From the NCBI RefSeq assembly GCF_000023025.1, contig NC_012997.1:1782764-1846763 (forward strand): 64,000 nt of DNA, given 5' to 3'. The stretch comes from Teredinibacter turnerae T7901. Lineage in GTDB: Bacteria > Pseudomonadota > Gammaproteobacteria > Pseudomonadales > Cellvibrionaceae. How positions within the stretch are numbered: position 1 is the stretch's first letter; every line of letters begins with the position of its first letter. Shown in pieces: positions 49,451 to 57,379 of the stretch. The position numbers and the translations under genes were made by a program. The notes beneath the pieces were generated by a model, which was given only the letters and a program-made list of their open reading frames with translations, did no database searches and was not told where the DNA came from.

Positions 49451-49555
49451 CAAGGCGTTCAACCTGACGCAAATTTCGGTGCGCCTTTTGGGTGGCTGCG
49501 CCACTTTATCCCAAAAGTCACCCCAAAATTTCCGCAGGTTAACGCGGCGTTATAA
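49445..49555 (+). repeat. attC 12
   Basis: Cores AACTAAC (49445) and GTTATAA (49549); inner arms around GGTGGCTGCGCCAC. Confidence 0.88.
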
Positions 49556-49971
49556 AGTGTCGAAAACTTCAATTCTGAGGCGCTTTGTTTTTGGTAAGCA
49601 CAGGCGAGTAGCAGGGGATTTAGCGGCTTAAATTAGGGTTTTGCTTGCTACAAGTTGTAAGGTTCTTGATGTGGTTCTGGCTCTCGGAGAGCGAGTCAGC
49701 TTCTAATTGGTACCGGTTGTTCTATTCGCATTAGTTTGGGTTTTGTAAATAATTGGTAGTTTTGCGCAGTGATCTCATCGCACATTTAACGTGAGTGGTT
49801 ATTTTATAATATGTCGCAGAGTCATTTGGTCCCAATAATTTTCGCTTGTCACGTAAGCTTTTATAACAAAGTCAGTCAGCAGGACCAGCGTTTCGGAGCT
49901 TGTTTTTCGTGGCTAAACGCTACGCTACCACAAAAAACAAGCTCCTCCACTGCGGCCGCTGCTGCACGGCG
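49550..49971 (+). other. Cassette 13: gene-less cassette, type B copy 4
   Basis: 422 bp. The body is type B (subfamily of copies 2 and 6) but the attC is of a different class, so body and recombination site have been reassorted. No gene recognised. Confidence 0.72.
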
Positions 49972-49977
49972 TTATGC
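49861..49977 (+). repeat. attC 13
   Basis: Cores TTATAAC (49861) and GTTATGC (49971). Not class B despite the type B body. Confidence 0.88.
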
Positions 49978-50433
49978 GTCGCCGAGCCTTTAAATGAAAC
50001 TCTGGCTAGTAGGCTTTGAGAAAGCTGCAAAACCGGTGGAACGTAATATTTAGTGTTGGGTAACACCACCTTCGGTCGCGTTGTTAGTGGGGCAGCTTCG
50101 GTAGAGTTTGTACCAATCAATCGGTCAAATAAAGTTGTATTAGTTCGTAGTCAAATTTCTAGGTGGTTAGGGCAACTTTATTTCACCTAGTTGTGTGCTG
50201 GGTATGCAGTATTTGCCTTTGTTTGAGGTGCTTAACCGTCGGGAATGTCGGCCTCGTATTAGTATTTTGTTTTAAAATGGGCACTGTCATTTTGCAGGCT
50301 CTTAAGCAGTTTCGTTGGGGTTTGTTGTGTTCGGCAGGGCAATGCATAACAATCAGCATCAGGTTCAGCCGCTGCGCGGCTTGGACCTCCATTTCGGCGC
50401 TTCGCGCCTACATTGCGGCCCCTGTGCTGGGCG
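49972..50433 (+). other. Cassette 14: gene-less cassette, type A copy 3
   Basis: 462 bp. The mini frame is at 49994-50053 (19 codons, MKLWLVGFEKAAKPV...) and differs from copy 1 partly by silent changes (GCC GCG to GCT GCA). The AAATAAAGTTG/CAACTTTATTT repeat is conserved. Confidence 0.75.
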
Positions 50434-50439
50434 TTATGT
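50344..50439 (+). repeat. attC 14 (class A)
   Basis: Cores GCATAAC (50344) and GTTATGT (50433). Confidence 0.9.
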
Positions 50440-50451
50440 TTCAGGAGCACC

Positions 50452-50823
50452 ATGCTAAGCGATCATGAACTAACAAAAGAGGTATCTCCAACTACTCGTT
50501 TAGTTCTTGGCGTCGTGTGCCTCCTGCTTGGCGTAGGGGCTTTATTACTGTCATACTTGGGTAGCAACGATATCTTTCTTGTTTTGAGCCTTGTGGTTGG
50601 AATTCCGATTTTTTTAGTTGGTTTGTCGTTAGTATTCGGAAAAGCAAGTAAGGGCAAAGGTATTTTATCTCCATTCACTCTTTACCTTTTTGGTAGTTGC
50701 TCTGCTTTAGCAAGCATCTGGGCTATTTATGCAGGGTATAATAATGCTGGAATCGGGTTTCTTATTGCATTCGGTTGTTTTGCTCTTGCCAAAAAGCGAA
50801 CAAGGGAACGTAACTCTTGGTAA
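50452..50823 (+). CDS. Cassette 15: membrane protein, unknown
   Basis: Cassette 50434-50940. Protein of 123 residues with four hydrophobic segments (about 17-37, 42-60, 75-92, 96-113) and a basic C terminus (KKRTRERN). CAGGAG precedes ATG 50452. No family recognised. Confidence 0.7.
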   Translation: MLSDHELTKEVSPTTRLVLGVVCLLLGVGALLLSYLGSNDIFLVLSLVVGIPIFLVGLSLVFGKASKGKGILSPFTLYLFGSCSALASIWAIYAGYNNAGIGFLIAFGCFALAKKRTRERNSW

Positions 50824-50826
50824 AAA

Positions 50827-50946
50827 ACATAACAAAAAGCTGCACGCGGAAACATTTTACTACGCTCGTTTTTATGCATTCCGCTGCGCTTCATTTTTTC
50901 ATAAAAACGCTCTCCGCAAAATGTTCCGGTGAGCTTGGCGTTAGAA
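50827..50946 (+). repeat. attC 15 (class C)
   Basis: Cores ACATAAC (50827) and GTTAGAA (50940). Confidence 0.9.
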
Positions 50947-50952
50947 CACAAT

Positions 50953-51438
50953 ATGAAAAAACTACTTACTATTATTTTCTTCTTTTCAGTTTCGACTATG
51001 GCAGATTCATTTACATACGATATTCAGGAAGCAGGCTATAGATTTGATCAATATGATCTTAAAGGGAAGGCAACAATGGAAATATTCAAAAATGCATTTA
51101 GAGGATTTCCATGGAAAGAACAAGTTGGAAATAACAAGGGTGGTAGTGAGCCCACTATCTCCGTTAAAAACTCAAAGACAAAGGTAGATCTATGGGTGTC
51201 AGTAATCGGAAGTCCAGAAGAATTTGCTTATCTAGTGGGTATTGTCCAGCCTAAAAAAGTAAAAACAATGTTTGGCTTCGGGAAGGAAAAGGAGGTGCGT
51301 TGGGTGTCTGCCTATGTTCTAGAGCAAGCTAAATGGGTAGAAGAGGCTTTTCAGCTCTATTTTGAAGGGAAAACTGAAACTCTAAATTCACAATTTTCGG
51401 GTTTGCCTGTATATCTAGAGAAAGAGGCGTCAAACTAA
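50953..51438 (+). CDS. Cassette 16: secreted protein, unknown
   Basis: Cassette 50941-51553. Protein of 161 residues from ATG 50953 with a signal peptide (MKKLLTIIFFFSVSTMA). The mature part is soluble, with a KAKTMFGFGKEKE-like loop and aromatic residues. No family recognised. A start 24 bases upstream lies in the previous attC. Confidence 0.7.
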   Translation: MKKLLTIIFFFSVSTMADSFTYDIQEAGYRFDQYDLKGKATMEIFKNAFRGFPWKEQVGNNKGGSEPTISVKNSKTKVDLWVSVIGSPEEFAYLVGIVQPKKVKTMFGFGKEKEVRWVSAYVLEQAKWVEEAFQLYFEGKTETLNSQFSGLPVYLEKEASN

Positions 51439-51440
51439 AG

Positions 51441-51559
51441 TTCTAACAAGTTGCTGCACCTGACACATATTGCTACGCTCGTTTTTGTGCCTGTCGCTGC
51501 GCTCCATTTTTACACAAAAACGCTCTCCGCAGTATGTGCAGGTGAGCAAAGCGTTATAA
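51441..51559 (+). repeat. attC 16 (class C)
   Basis: Cores TTCTAAC (51441) and GTTATAA (51553). Confidence 0.9.
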
Positions 51560-51973
51560 AGCTCCGAAAACGTTAACTTTGAAGCGCTATTTTTTGGGCA
51601 AACGCTGTGGGGTAGTTTGGCATTTGGTGCCTCAAATTAGAGCTTTGCTTAGTGCAAGTTATAGGGTTCTTAATGTGGTTCTGGCTCTCGGAGCGCGAGT
51701 CAGCTTCTAGTTGGTACCGGTTGTTCTATTCGCTTTCGTTTCGGTTTTGTACATAATTGGTAGTTTTGCGCGGTGTTCTCATCGCACATTTAAAGTGATT
51801 AGTTTTTTTAATATGTCGCAGAGTCTTTTGGTCGCAATAGTTTGGGTTTTTCGCGTAAGCTGTTATAACAATTACAGCCACCAGACCCACACTGCTACGC
51901 TTGGTTTTGTGCATTCGCTGCGCTCATTATTGCACAATACCAAGCTCCACTGTGCGGGCAGGTGCTGTAGGCG
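51554..51973 (+). other. Cassette 17: gene-less cassette, type B copy 5
   Basis: 420 bp, nearly identical to cassette 6 apart from scattered single-base changes, indicating a recent duplication of that cassette about 5.6 kb away. Confidence 0.78.
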
Positions 51974-51979
51974 TTATGT
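51863..51979 (+). repeat. attC 17 (class B)
   Basis: Cores TTATAAC (51863) and GTTATGT (51973). Confidence 0.9.
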
Positions 51980-52001
51980 GTAAGCGAATAGAAAAGACAC
52001 G

Positions 52002-52364
52002 ATGAAGAAGGAAGATTTGGAAGGAATTGCGAAGAATTGGATCGAGTTCTCTCACCTTTCCTACGCGGATAAAGGGGATGCAGGGGAGATTCGAATTTCG
52101 CATGAAAATAAAGAGGTTGTGATAACAGTCGCATATGATTGTGAAGAATTTTATGTCGACTTTAATCTCGATGGTGAGCCACTTTATGCTGACTGGTATG
52201 AAAGCATGGATGATCCATTAGAAGCGATGATGGAATACACGAGAAGCATTGTTGAAAGGTATATAAATTATCCTATACGTGTAAAAACTACAGGTTGGTT
52301 TATGTTTAAGCGTCCAATTATTGAATTTAATGATAATGAAACATGGAAAAACGTTTTCATGTAA
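52002..52364 (+). CDS. Cassette 18: acidic protein, unknown
   Basis: Cassette 51974-52502. Soluble acidic protein of 120 residues, rich in aromatic residues (EEFYVDFNLDGEPLYADWYE). The lack of any leader suggests a cytosolic protein, perhaps an immunity- or inhibitor-like factor, but I do not recognise the family. Confidence 0.65.
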   Translation: MKKEDLEGIAKNWIEFSHLSYADKGDAGEIRISHENKEVVITVAYDCEEFYVDFNLDGEPLYADWYESMDDPLEAMMEYTRSIVERYINYPIRVKTTGWFMFKRPIIEFNDNETWKNVFM

Positions 52365-52367
52365 AAC

Positions 52368-52508
52368 ACATAACAAAGCGTTCAAACCCGTTTCGGGCCT
52401 GCGGCCCTACACTGGACAGCCAAAGCTGCTCTGCTTTTGTGCATTTGCTTCGCAAATTATCGCACAAAAGCATCACAACTTTGCCTGCCGTTTAACGCGG
52501 CGTTATAA
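52368..52508 (+). repeat. attC 18
   Basis: Cores ACATAAC (52368) and GTTATAA (52502); the longest uninterrupted site here (141 bp). Confidence 0.88.
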
Positions 52509-52922
52509 AGCGTCAAAAACTTTAATTCTGAAGCGCTTTGTTATTGGTAAACGCAGGCGGGTATCAGGGGATTTTGCGGCTTAAACTAGTGCTGTACTTA
52601 CTGCAAGTTGAGGGTTCTTAATTTGGTTCTGGCTCTCGGAGAGCGAGTCAGCTTCTAATTGGTACCGGTCGTTCTATTCGCATTCGTTTGGGTTTTGTAG
52701 ATAATTGGTAGTTTTGCGCGGGGTTCTCATCGTACATTTAACGTGAGTAGTAGTTTTAAATATGTCGCAGGATCGTTTGGTCCCAATAATAGGGGCTTAT
52801 AGCGTAAGCTGTTATAACAATTACAGCCACCAGACCCACACTGCTGCGCTTGATTTTGTGCATTCGCTGCGCTCATTATTGCACAAAACCAAGCTCCACT
52901 GTGCGGGCAGGTGCTGTAGGCG
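52503..52922 (+). other. Cassette 19: gene-less cassette, type B copy 6
   Basis: 420 bp, in the subfamily of copies 2 and 4. It lies directly upstream of the COQ7-like cassette. No gene recognised. Confidence 0.75.
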
Positions 52923-52928
52923 TTATGT
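52812..52928 (+). repeat. attC 19 (class B)
   Basis: Cores TTATAAC (52812) and GTTATGT (52922). Confidence 0.9.
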
Positions 52929-52949
52929 GCCCCACGCATCGGAGAATGA

Positions 52950-53459
52950 GTGAAAGAAGTAGAGAGGATAATTAGAGTAGACCATGCCGGTGAGTATGGA
53001 GCGATTCATATCTATCGCACGCAATTATTTTTAGCCAAATACTTATACAAGGATGTTGCTCCAAAAATAGAGGAAATGCTGTCGCACGAACTGGTGCACT
53101 ACAGTACCTTTAATAGCCTTCTCAAAAAAAGGAATATTCGGAGTTGCTATGGAATTCATTTGTGGGCATTTGGGGGAGTATTGTTGGGTTTGGCCTCTGG
53201 CCTATTGGGCAGAAATGCGATTTGGGTTTGCACTGCATCAATAGAATCAACAGTGCTTCATCATTTAGAGTGGCAAATGGATTACCTTTCCAAGAATGAT
53301 ACAGAGGCTTTTGAGGCGGTAGCTAGTATAAAAGCAGACGAAGAAGAGCACCAGAACTACGGTGCCACCAACGCATCAAGTTCATACTTGTACAAGCCGT
53401 TGTTTAGTATAGTTCGCGGCACTACGGAGTTTGCAATATGGCTTTCAACCAAGCTCTAG
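52950..53459 (+). CDS. Cassette 20: COQ7-family di-iron hydroxylase
   Basis: Cassette 52923-53568. Protein of 169 residues of the COQ7/CLK-1 family, which hydroxylates demethoxyubiquinone in ubiquinone synthesis. It opens ERIIRVDHAGEYGAIHIYRT. All di-iron ligands are present: Glu15, Glu47-x2-His50, Glu99 and Glu131-x2-His134, with the two ExxH motifs each 32 residues after their partner Glu. A hydrophobic stretch (about 72-90) fits membrane association. The start is GTG 52950 with GGAG upstream. It could be a functional enzyme or a relative acting on another lipid-like substrate. Confidence 0.87.
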   Translation: MKEVERIIRVDHAGEYGAIHIYRTQLFLAKYLYKDVAPKIEEMLSHELVHYSTFNSLLKKRNIRSCYGIHLWAFGGVLLGLASGLLGRNAIWVCTASIESTVLHHLEWQMDYLSKNDTEAFEAVASIKADEEEHQNYGATNASSSYLYKPLFSIVRGTTEFAIWLSTKL

Positions 53460-53460
53460 C

Positions 53461-53574
53461 ACATAACCAAGCTAGCAACCTGACACTGCATGCTACGCTC
53501 CTTTTTGGTGTGGCTGCGCCACAATACACCAAAAATCCGCTACGCACGCTGTGCAGGTTCTAGCGGCGTTAGCA
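53461..53574 (+). repeat. attC 20
   Basis: Cores ACATAAC (53461) and GTTAGCA (53568). Confidence 0.88.
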
Positions 53575-53580
53575 TCCATC

Positions 53581-54039
53581 ATGAAGAAAATATGGAATTG
53601 GTTTATTTATCTATTTATATTGGCTGGCTTTCCGCTGTTGGCTTGGGCAGGCTATTATCTTGTCGCTGATACATATAATTTTTGGAAAAACGGCATTGAA
53701 AAACAAGCTTTAGTCATAGAACTTGACCGCACTAGCTCAAGTGGAAAGGGTGGAACGACATATTATTACAAATTAGAAATTGACTCGCTTCAGTTGGTGG
53801 AGGGTTTTCGGGTAAGACTTCCTATCGGTAAATACGTATCAGTTTTAACCTTGCCAAATGATCCTGGCAAAGTTACGCCAGGTACTGAAAGTAGCGGATT
53901 GTATGAAATCTACAAATACGAAATGGGCAGTGATCTCATGGTAGTTCTTAGCCTTGGAATGTTTGTGTTTATGGCTATATATGGGCCTTCTACGTTTGTA
54001 ACCCTTCTCAAAAGCAGAGATAAGATTATAAACCAGTAA
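53581..54039 (+). CDS. Cassette 21: membrane protein, DUF3592-like
   Basis: Cassette 53569-54153. Protein of 152 residues from ATG 53581, with an N-terminal membrane segment (about 7-30), a beta-rich middle (TTYYYKLEI, then VRLPIGKYVSVLTLPNDPGK) and a second membrane segment (about 118-138). The layout recalls DUF3592 proteins; the assignment is tentative. Confidence 0.6.
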   Translation: MKKIWNWFIYLFILAGFPLLAWAGYYLVADTYNFWKNGIEKQALVIELDRTSSSGKGGTTYYYKLEIDSLQLVEGFRVRLPIGKYVSVLTLPNDPGKVTPGTESSGLYEIYKYEMGSDLMVVLSLGMFVFMAIYGPSTFVTLLKSRDKIINQ

Positions 54040-54041
54040 AA

Positions 54042-54159
54042 TGCTAACAAACGGCTCCACACAGACGCCCAAACCTACGTTGCTTTTGTGGGTTTCGCTG
54101 CGCTACACCTTACCGCAAAAGCCTCTCCGGTTTGGGCGCTGGTGACCCGGGCGTTATGC
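54042..54159 (+). repeat. attC 21
   Basis: Cores TGCTAAC (54042) and GTTATGC (54153). Confidence 0.88.
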
Positions 54160-54191
54160 ATATCCAGTGGTTGAGCTATTCGAGATATTAA

Positions 54192-54467
54192 ATGAATTTA
54201 TATGAAGTAGAAAAAGCCATCTCGAAGATGGACAAAAAACACCATATTTCGAAATGGGTGGCCTTAATTTTGGGTGTTTGGCTATTTTCATTGCCGCTAC
54301 TTCCAGATAGCTTTCCTTATCTGAATTGGCTAAGAGCAAGAGACCCAAATACGCTGTATACGATGCTTGGCGTTTTTTCGCTTGTCTGGGCGGTCGATAA
54401 TTGGCGTACTACTAAAGAGCTAAAGCTTCTTAAAAACACGTTACGAATAGCGCAAGCAAATGCATAA
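54192..54467 (+). CDS. Cassette 22: small membrane protein
   Basis: Cassette 54154-54566. Protein of 91 residues with two hydrophobic stretches (about 22-38 and 54-70) and a charged C-terminal helix (TTKELKLLKNTLRIAQ). No family recognised. Confidence 0.65.
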   Translation: MNLYEVEKAISKMDKKHHISKWVALILGVWLFSLPLLPDSFPYLNWLRARDPNTLYTMLGVFSLVWAVDNWRTTKELKLLKNTLRIAQANA

Positions 54468-54572
54468 CAAGTCGTGCCAGTCGGACAGTTTGTTCCGTGG
54501 CTCCTTTTGTGCTGGCCGCTACGCTAGCACAAAACGCCACTCCACAAACTGCCGCTGCACTCAGCGTTATGC
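54462..54572 (+). repeat. attC 22
   Basis: Cores GCATAAC (54462) and GTTATGC (54566). Confidence 0.88.
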
Positions 54573-54603
54573 GGCAAATTAGCTATAGGGTTAAAAATAG
54601 GGT

Positions 54604-54876
54604 ATGAAGGAAAAGCAATTTATAAAATGGGAAAATACCCTTAAAAAGGGCAAAAGGAATTTTATTCTGGTTAACGGCATAGTTTCATGGGGTATACCTA
54701 TGTTCGTTATAATGACCTTTTTCGTGAATAAACCAGAAGAAGGTAATATGTCAGTAGTATTAATCTGTATAAATGCACTCATATGGACTCTCGGAGGGCT
54801 TGCTTTCGGTTTTTTCACTTGGAGTGCTAGCGAAAGAATGTACAAAAAAGAGCTTGCTCGGCGTGAAAGCGCATAA
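54604..54876 (+). CDS. Cassette 23: small membrane protein
   Basis: Cassette 54567-54985. Protein of 90 residues with a basic N terminus, two membrane segments (about 20-41 and 50-73) and a basic C terminus (MYKKELARRE). No family recognised; the topology is close to that of cassette 22. Confidence 0.65.
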   Translation: MKEKQFIKWENTLKKGKRNFILVNGIVSWGIPMFVIMTFFVNKPEEGNMSVVLICINALIWTLGGLAFGFFTWSASERMYKKELARRESA

Positions 54877-54991
54877 CAAGTTGCTGCACGCTGACACATA
54901 CTGCTACGCTCGTTTTTGTGCGTGTCGCTAGCGCTCCATTTTCACACAAAAACGCTCTCCGCAGCATGTGCAGGTGAGCAAGGCGTTATAC
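54871..54991 (+). repeat. attC 23 (class C)
   Basis: Cores GCATAAC (54871) and GTTATAC (54985). Confidence 0.9.
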
Positions 54992-55447
54992 GTCGCTGAG
55001 CCTTTAAATGAAACTCTGGCTAGTTGGCTTTGAGTAAGCTGCAAAACCGGTGGTACGCAATATTTAGTGTTGAGTAACGCCACCTTCGGTCGCGCTATGA
55101 GTAGGGTGGCCTTGTTAATGTATGTACTAATTAAGCGGTAAAATAAAGTTGCATCCGCTTTTAGCTTGATTGCTGGTTAATCATGCCAACTTTATTTAAC
55201 CTGGGTGTGTGCTGGGTACGCAGTATGTGCCTTTGTTTGAGGTGCTTAATCGTCGGGAATGTCGGCGTCGTTTTAGCATGTAGGTTTAAAATGGGCGCAG
55301 TCATTTTACAGGCTCTCAAGCAGTTTCGTTGGGGTTGGTTGTGTTCGGCAGGGCAATGCATAACAATCAGCATCAGGCACAGCCGCTACGCGGCTTGGAC
55401 CTCCATTTCGGCGCTTCGCGCCTACATTACGGCCCCTGTGCTGGGCG
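54986..55447 (+). other. Cassette 24: gene-less cassette, type A copy 4
   Basis: 462 bp. The mini frame starts at 55008 but stops after nine codons (TAA where the other copies have AAA), so if it was ever coding it is broken here. The left arm of the 12-bp repeat is intact and the right arm has one change. Confidence 0.75.
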
Positions 55448-55453
55448 TTATGG
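55358..55453 (+). repeat. attC 24 (class A)
   Basis: Cores GCATAAC (55358) and GTTATGG (55447). Confidence 0.9.
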
Positions 55454-55465
55454 GGCAAGCATAAT

Positions 55466-55846
55466 ATGAAGAATGTAAAGCATAAAGTTTTGTTGGTTCT
55501 TTGTTTTTGTATTGTCAATTCAGCGCAAGCTGAATCTAGCAGCATTGTTTGTGAAGCAATGTTGTTAAAATATGAAAAAAACTACGTGTGGAGTGAATCC
55601 GTTGGTGAACGGTACGACGATTATTCTGCCCCTTTGGTACGGTTTAAGGTTAATGCCTCAAATAATTGTTCAGAGAAAGAAATAGCAATAGTTTTTCTAT
55701 CGTCTAAGCATGAGGGTGTTCTCAAACTTATCGAAGAGGGGGCAATCAAAAAGTACCTACTAACATTACCGGATGAATTTGTTGTCGGTGATTACGGCAC
55801 CATTGATTCATCTGCCGTAATAAAGTTTGAGCCTCAAGCCCCATAA
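55466..55846 (+). CDS. Cassette 25: secreted protein, unknown
   Basis: Cassette 55448-55963. Protein of 126 residues with a signal peptide (VLLVLCFCIVNSAQA) and two cysteines in the mature part. Not recognised. Confidence 0.7.
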   Translation: MKNVKHKVLLVLCFCIVNSAQAESSSIVCEAMLLKYEKNYVWSESVGERYDDYSAPLVRFKVNASNNCSEKEIAIVFLSSKHEGVLKLIEEGAIKKYLLTLPDEFVVGDYGTIDSSAVIKFEPQAP

Positions 55847-55969
55847 CAAAGTTATTAACCACCGCCAGCAAGCTGGCTGGACCTCCACTGCGTTGCTTCG
55901 TTTGCGGTTTAACGCTACGCTACCGCAAACAAATCAACTCCGTTTCGGCCGGTTATAACGGCGTTAGGC
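55841..55969 (+). repeat. attC 25 (class D)
   Basis: Cores CCATAAC (55841) and GTTAGGC (55963). Confidence 0.9.
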
Positions 55970-55981
55970 AATAGAACAAAA

Positions 55982-56332
55982 ATGAAACGAATAATCAAAT
56001 TTGTAGTGATTTGGACTGTGCTATTTCTAGTTGTATTCAGTGCTCTGAATATTTACTCGGATAGCTTATATTCTGATTTTATGGAAAAGGAGTCCGAATG
56101 TAATGACCAGAAGGGTCGAACTGTAAGCTCGTTTTCGGAAGAATGTATGATCGAAAATATACTATCTATAAGTGAAAACGTTCGTACGGCAATACAGAGG
56201 GAGGTTGTGTCAGCCCATAAAGCGGCAGATGGTTTCAATATAGTATTATTGGTTGGTGGAGCAATCTGGTTTGTATTGTCTGGCATAGCTTCCTGGTTTG
56301 TTGCCTACAGCAGAAAACGAGAAAATGCCTAA
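55982..56332 (+). CDS. Cassette 26: membrane protein, unknown
   Basis: Cassette 55964-56449. Protein of 116 residues with membrane segments at both ends (about 5-25 and 85-107) and a polar loop with three cysteines between. Not recognised. Confidence 0.65.
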   Translation: MKRIIKFVVIWTVLFLVVFSALNIYSDSLYSDFMEKESECNDQKGRTVSSFSEECMIENILSISENVRTAIQREVVSAHKAADGFNIVLLVGGAIWFVLSGIASWFVAYSRKRENA

Positions 56333-56455
56333 CAAGGTTATTAACCATCGCCAGCAAGCTGGCTGGACCTCCGCTGCGCCGCTTGTTTTGCGGTTTTACG
56401 CTACGCTACCGCAAAACAATCAACCCAGCTCCGGCCGGTTATAACGGCGTTAGGA
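56327..56455 (+). repeat. attC 26 (class D)
   Basis: Cores GCCTAAC (56327) and GTTAGGA (56449). Confidence 0.9.
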
Positions 56456-56461
56456 GTAAAT

Positions 56462-56980
56462 GTGGACTGGAAAATCGCAGTAGCAATCGCGGGCTGGCTT
56501 TTAGCTATCCTGCAGTTTGCGTTTACATTTAGAGAGGCAAGGGATAAAAACGAAGCCGAACTGTTAGAGAAAACGCTCCACTATTTCAACCAAGGAACAC
56601 AGGCGAGAACGATTGGAATTAGCCTGGTTGAAGGTGTGTGGTGGAAACGGAAAAGGAATCTGGACATCATCCTTCCGGTTCTCATTTCACAGGTTCTTTT
56701 TCTCGTCACTGAAGCTGAGGATACTCCCCAAGATAATCGTAATTTGATCAGGCTGCTGGGGTTGATAGAGAAGCTTCTGCCATATGCCAGCCCTGGAAGC
56801 TATGAACTAGCTGAAATATCAGAGGCATTAATGTGGGGTGCGCAAACTGAAGAGAAAGGGGTTTCAAAAGCAAGCCTTAGATCTTGGTTTAAGAGATTTA
56901 ATGGAGATACTGCAATGTGGGATGCAGAAATTGTGACTCCTAACAAATCAATTAACTTCGCGCGGAACCTAACCCGATAA
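56462..56980 (+). CDS. Cassette 27: unknown protein, C terminus read into IS
   Basis: Cassette 56450-58265, interrupted by an IS. The ORF starts at GTG 56462 and has 172 residues with one N-terminal membrane segment (AVAIAGWLLAILQFAFTF) and a soluble helical remainder. The frame runs through the left attC core and only stops inside the IS, so the last six or so residues come from the element. The original stop was in the attC or beyond. Not recognised. Confidence 0.6.
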   Translation: MDWKIAVAIAGWLLAILQFAFTFREARDKNEAELLEKTLHYFNQGTQARTIGISLVEGVWWKRKRNLDIILPVLISQVLFLVTEAEDTPQDNRNLIRLLGLIEKLLPYASPGSYELAEISEALMWGAQTEEKGVSKASLRSWFKRFNGDTAMWDAEIVTPNKSINFARNLTR

Positions 56981-56986
56981 TGCACA

Positions 56987-57013
56987 CACCTCCATATAAC
57001 TTTGTTGGAGGTG
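56987..57013 (+). promoter_or_regulatory. Hairpin sequestering the orfA ribosome binding site
   Basis: CACCTCCA (56987-56994) pairs with TGGAGGTG (57006-57013), the Shine-Dalgarno region five bases before the orfA ATG. Such structures are known to shield transposase from read-through transcripts. The same hairpin is at 62908-62934 in copy 2. Confidence 0.6.
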
Positions 57014-57017
57014 ACAA

Positions 57018-57353
57018 ATGGCCAGAAGAAAACATTACAACTCATATGATGACGATTTCAAGGCGACAGCGGTAGCGCTAACGGAAATTCCTGGGGTGCA
57101 AGCAAACCATGTTGCTGAAGCGCTCGATATTCATGAAGTGATGCTATATCGTTGGCGAATGGAAATGCGACGAGGGCAGATTAGGGTGAAAAAGAAAAAT
57201 ATACAGATAGATCCAGATATTAAATCGGAGTTGAAAAGGCTGCGTAAGCTGGAGCGGGAGCACAATCTCTTGCAAGAAGAGCACGCCCTTTTAAAAAAAG
57301 CCATCCAGCACTCTTTGCAAAAAAAAGAGAAATCTTTGAATTCATCGACCTAA
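57018..57353 (+). CDS. IS3-family transposase OrfA
   Basis: DNA-binding first frame of an IS3-type transposase, 111 residues. The N-terminal half is a helix-turn-helix (SYDDDFKATAVALTE, then YRWRMEMRRG) and the C-terminal half a leucine-zipper-like coiled coil (LKRLRKLEREHNLLQEEHAL). An A8G run at 57319-57327 near the end is the likely slippery site for -1 frameshifting into orfB. Confidence 0.92.
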   Translation: MARRKHYNSYDDDFKATAVALTEIPGVQANHVAEALDIHEVMLYRWRMEMRRGQIRVKKKNIQIDPDIKSELKRLRKLEREHNLLQEEHALLKKAIQHSLQKKEKSLNSST

Positions 57354-57379
57354 ATAAGTCGCAGCACAGCATTGCGCTA

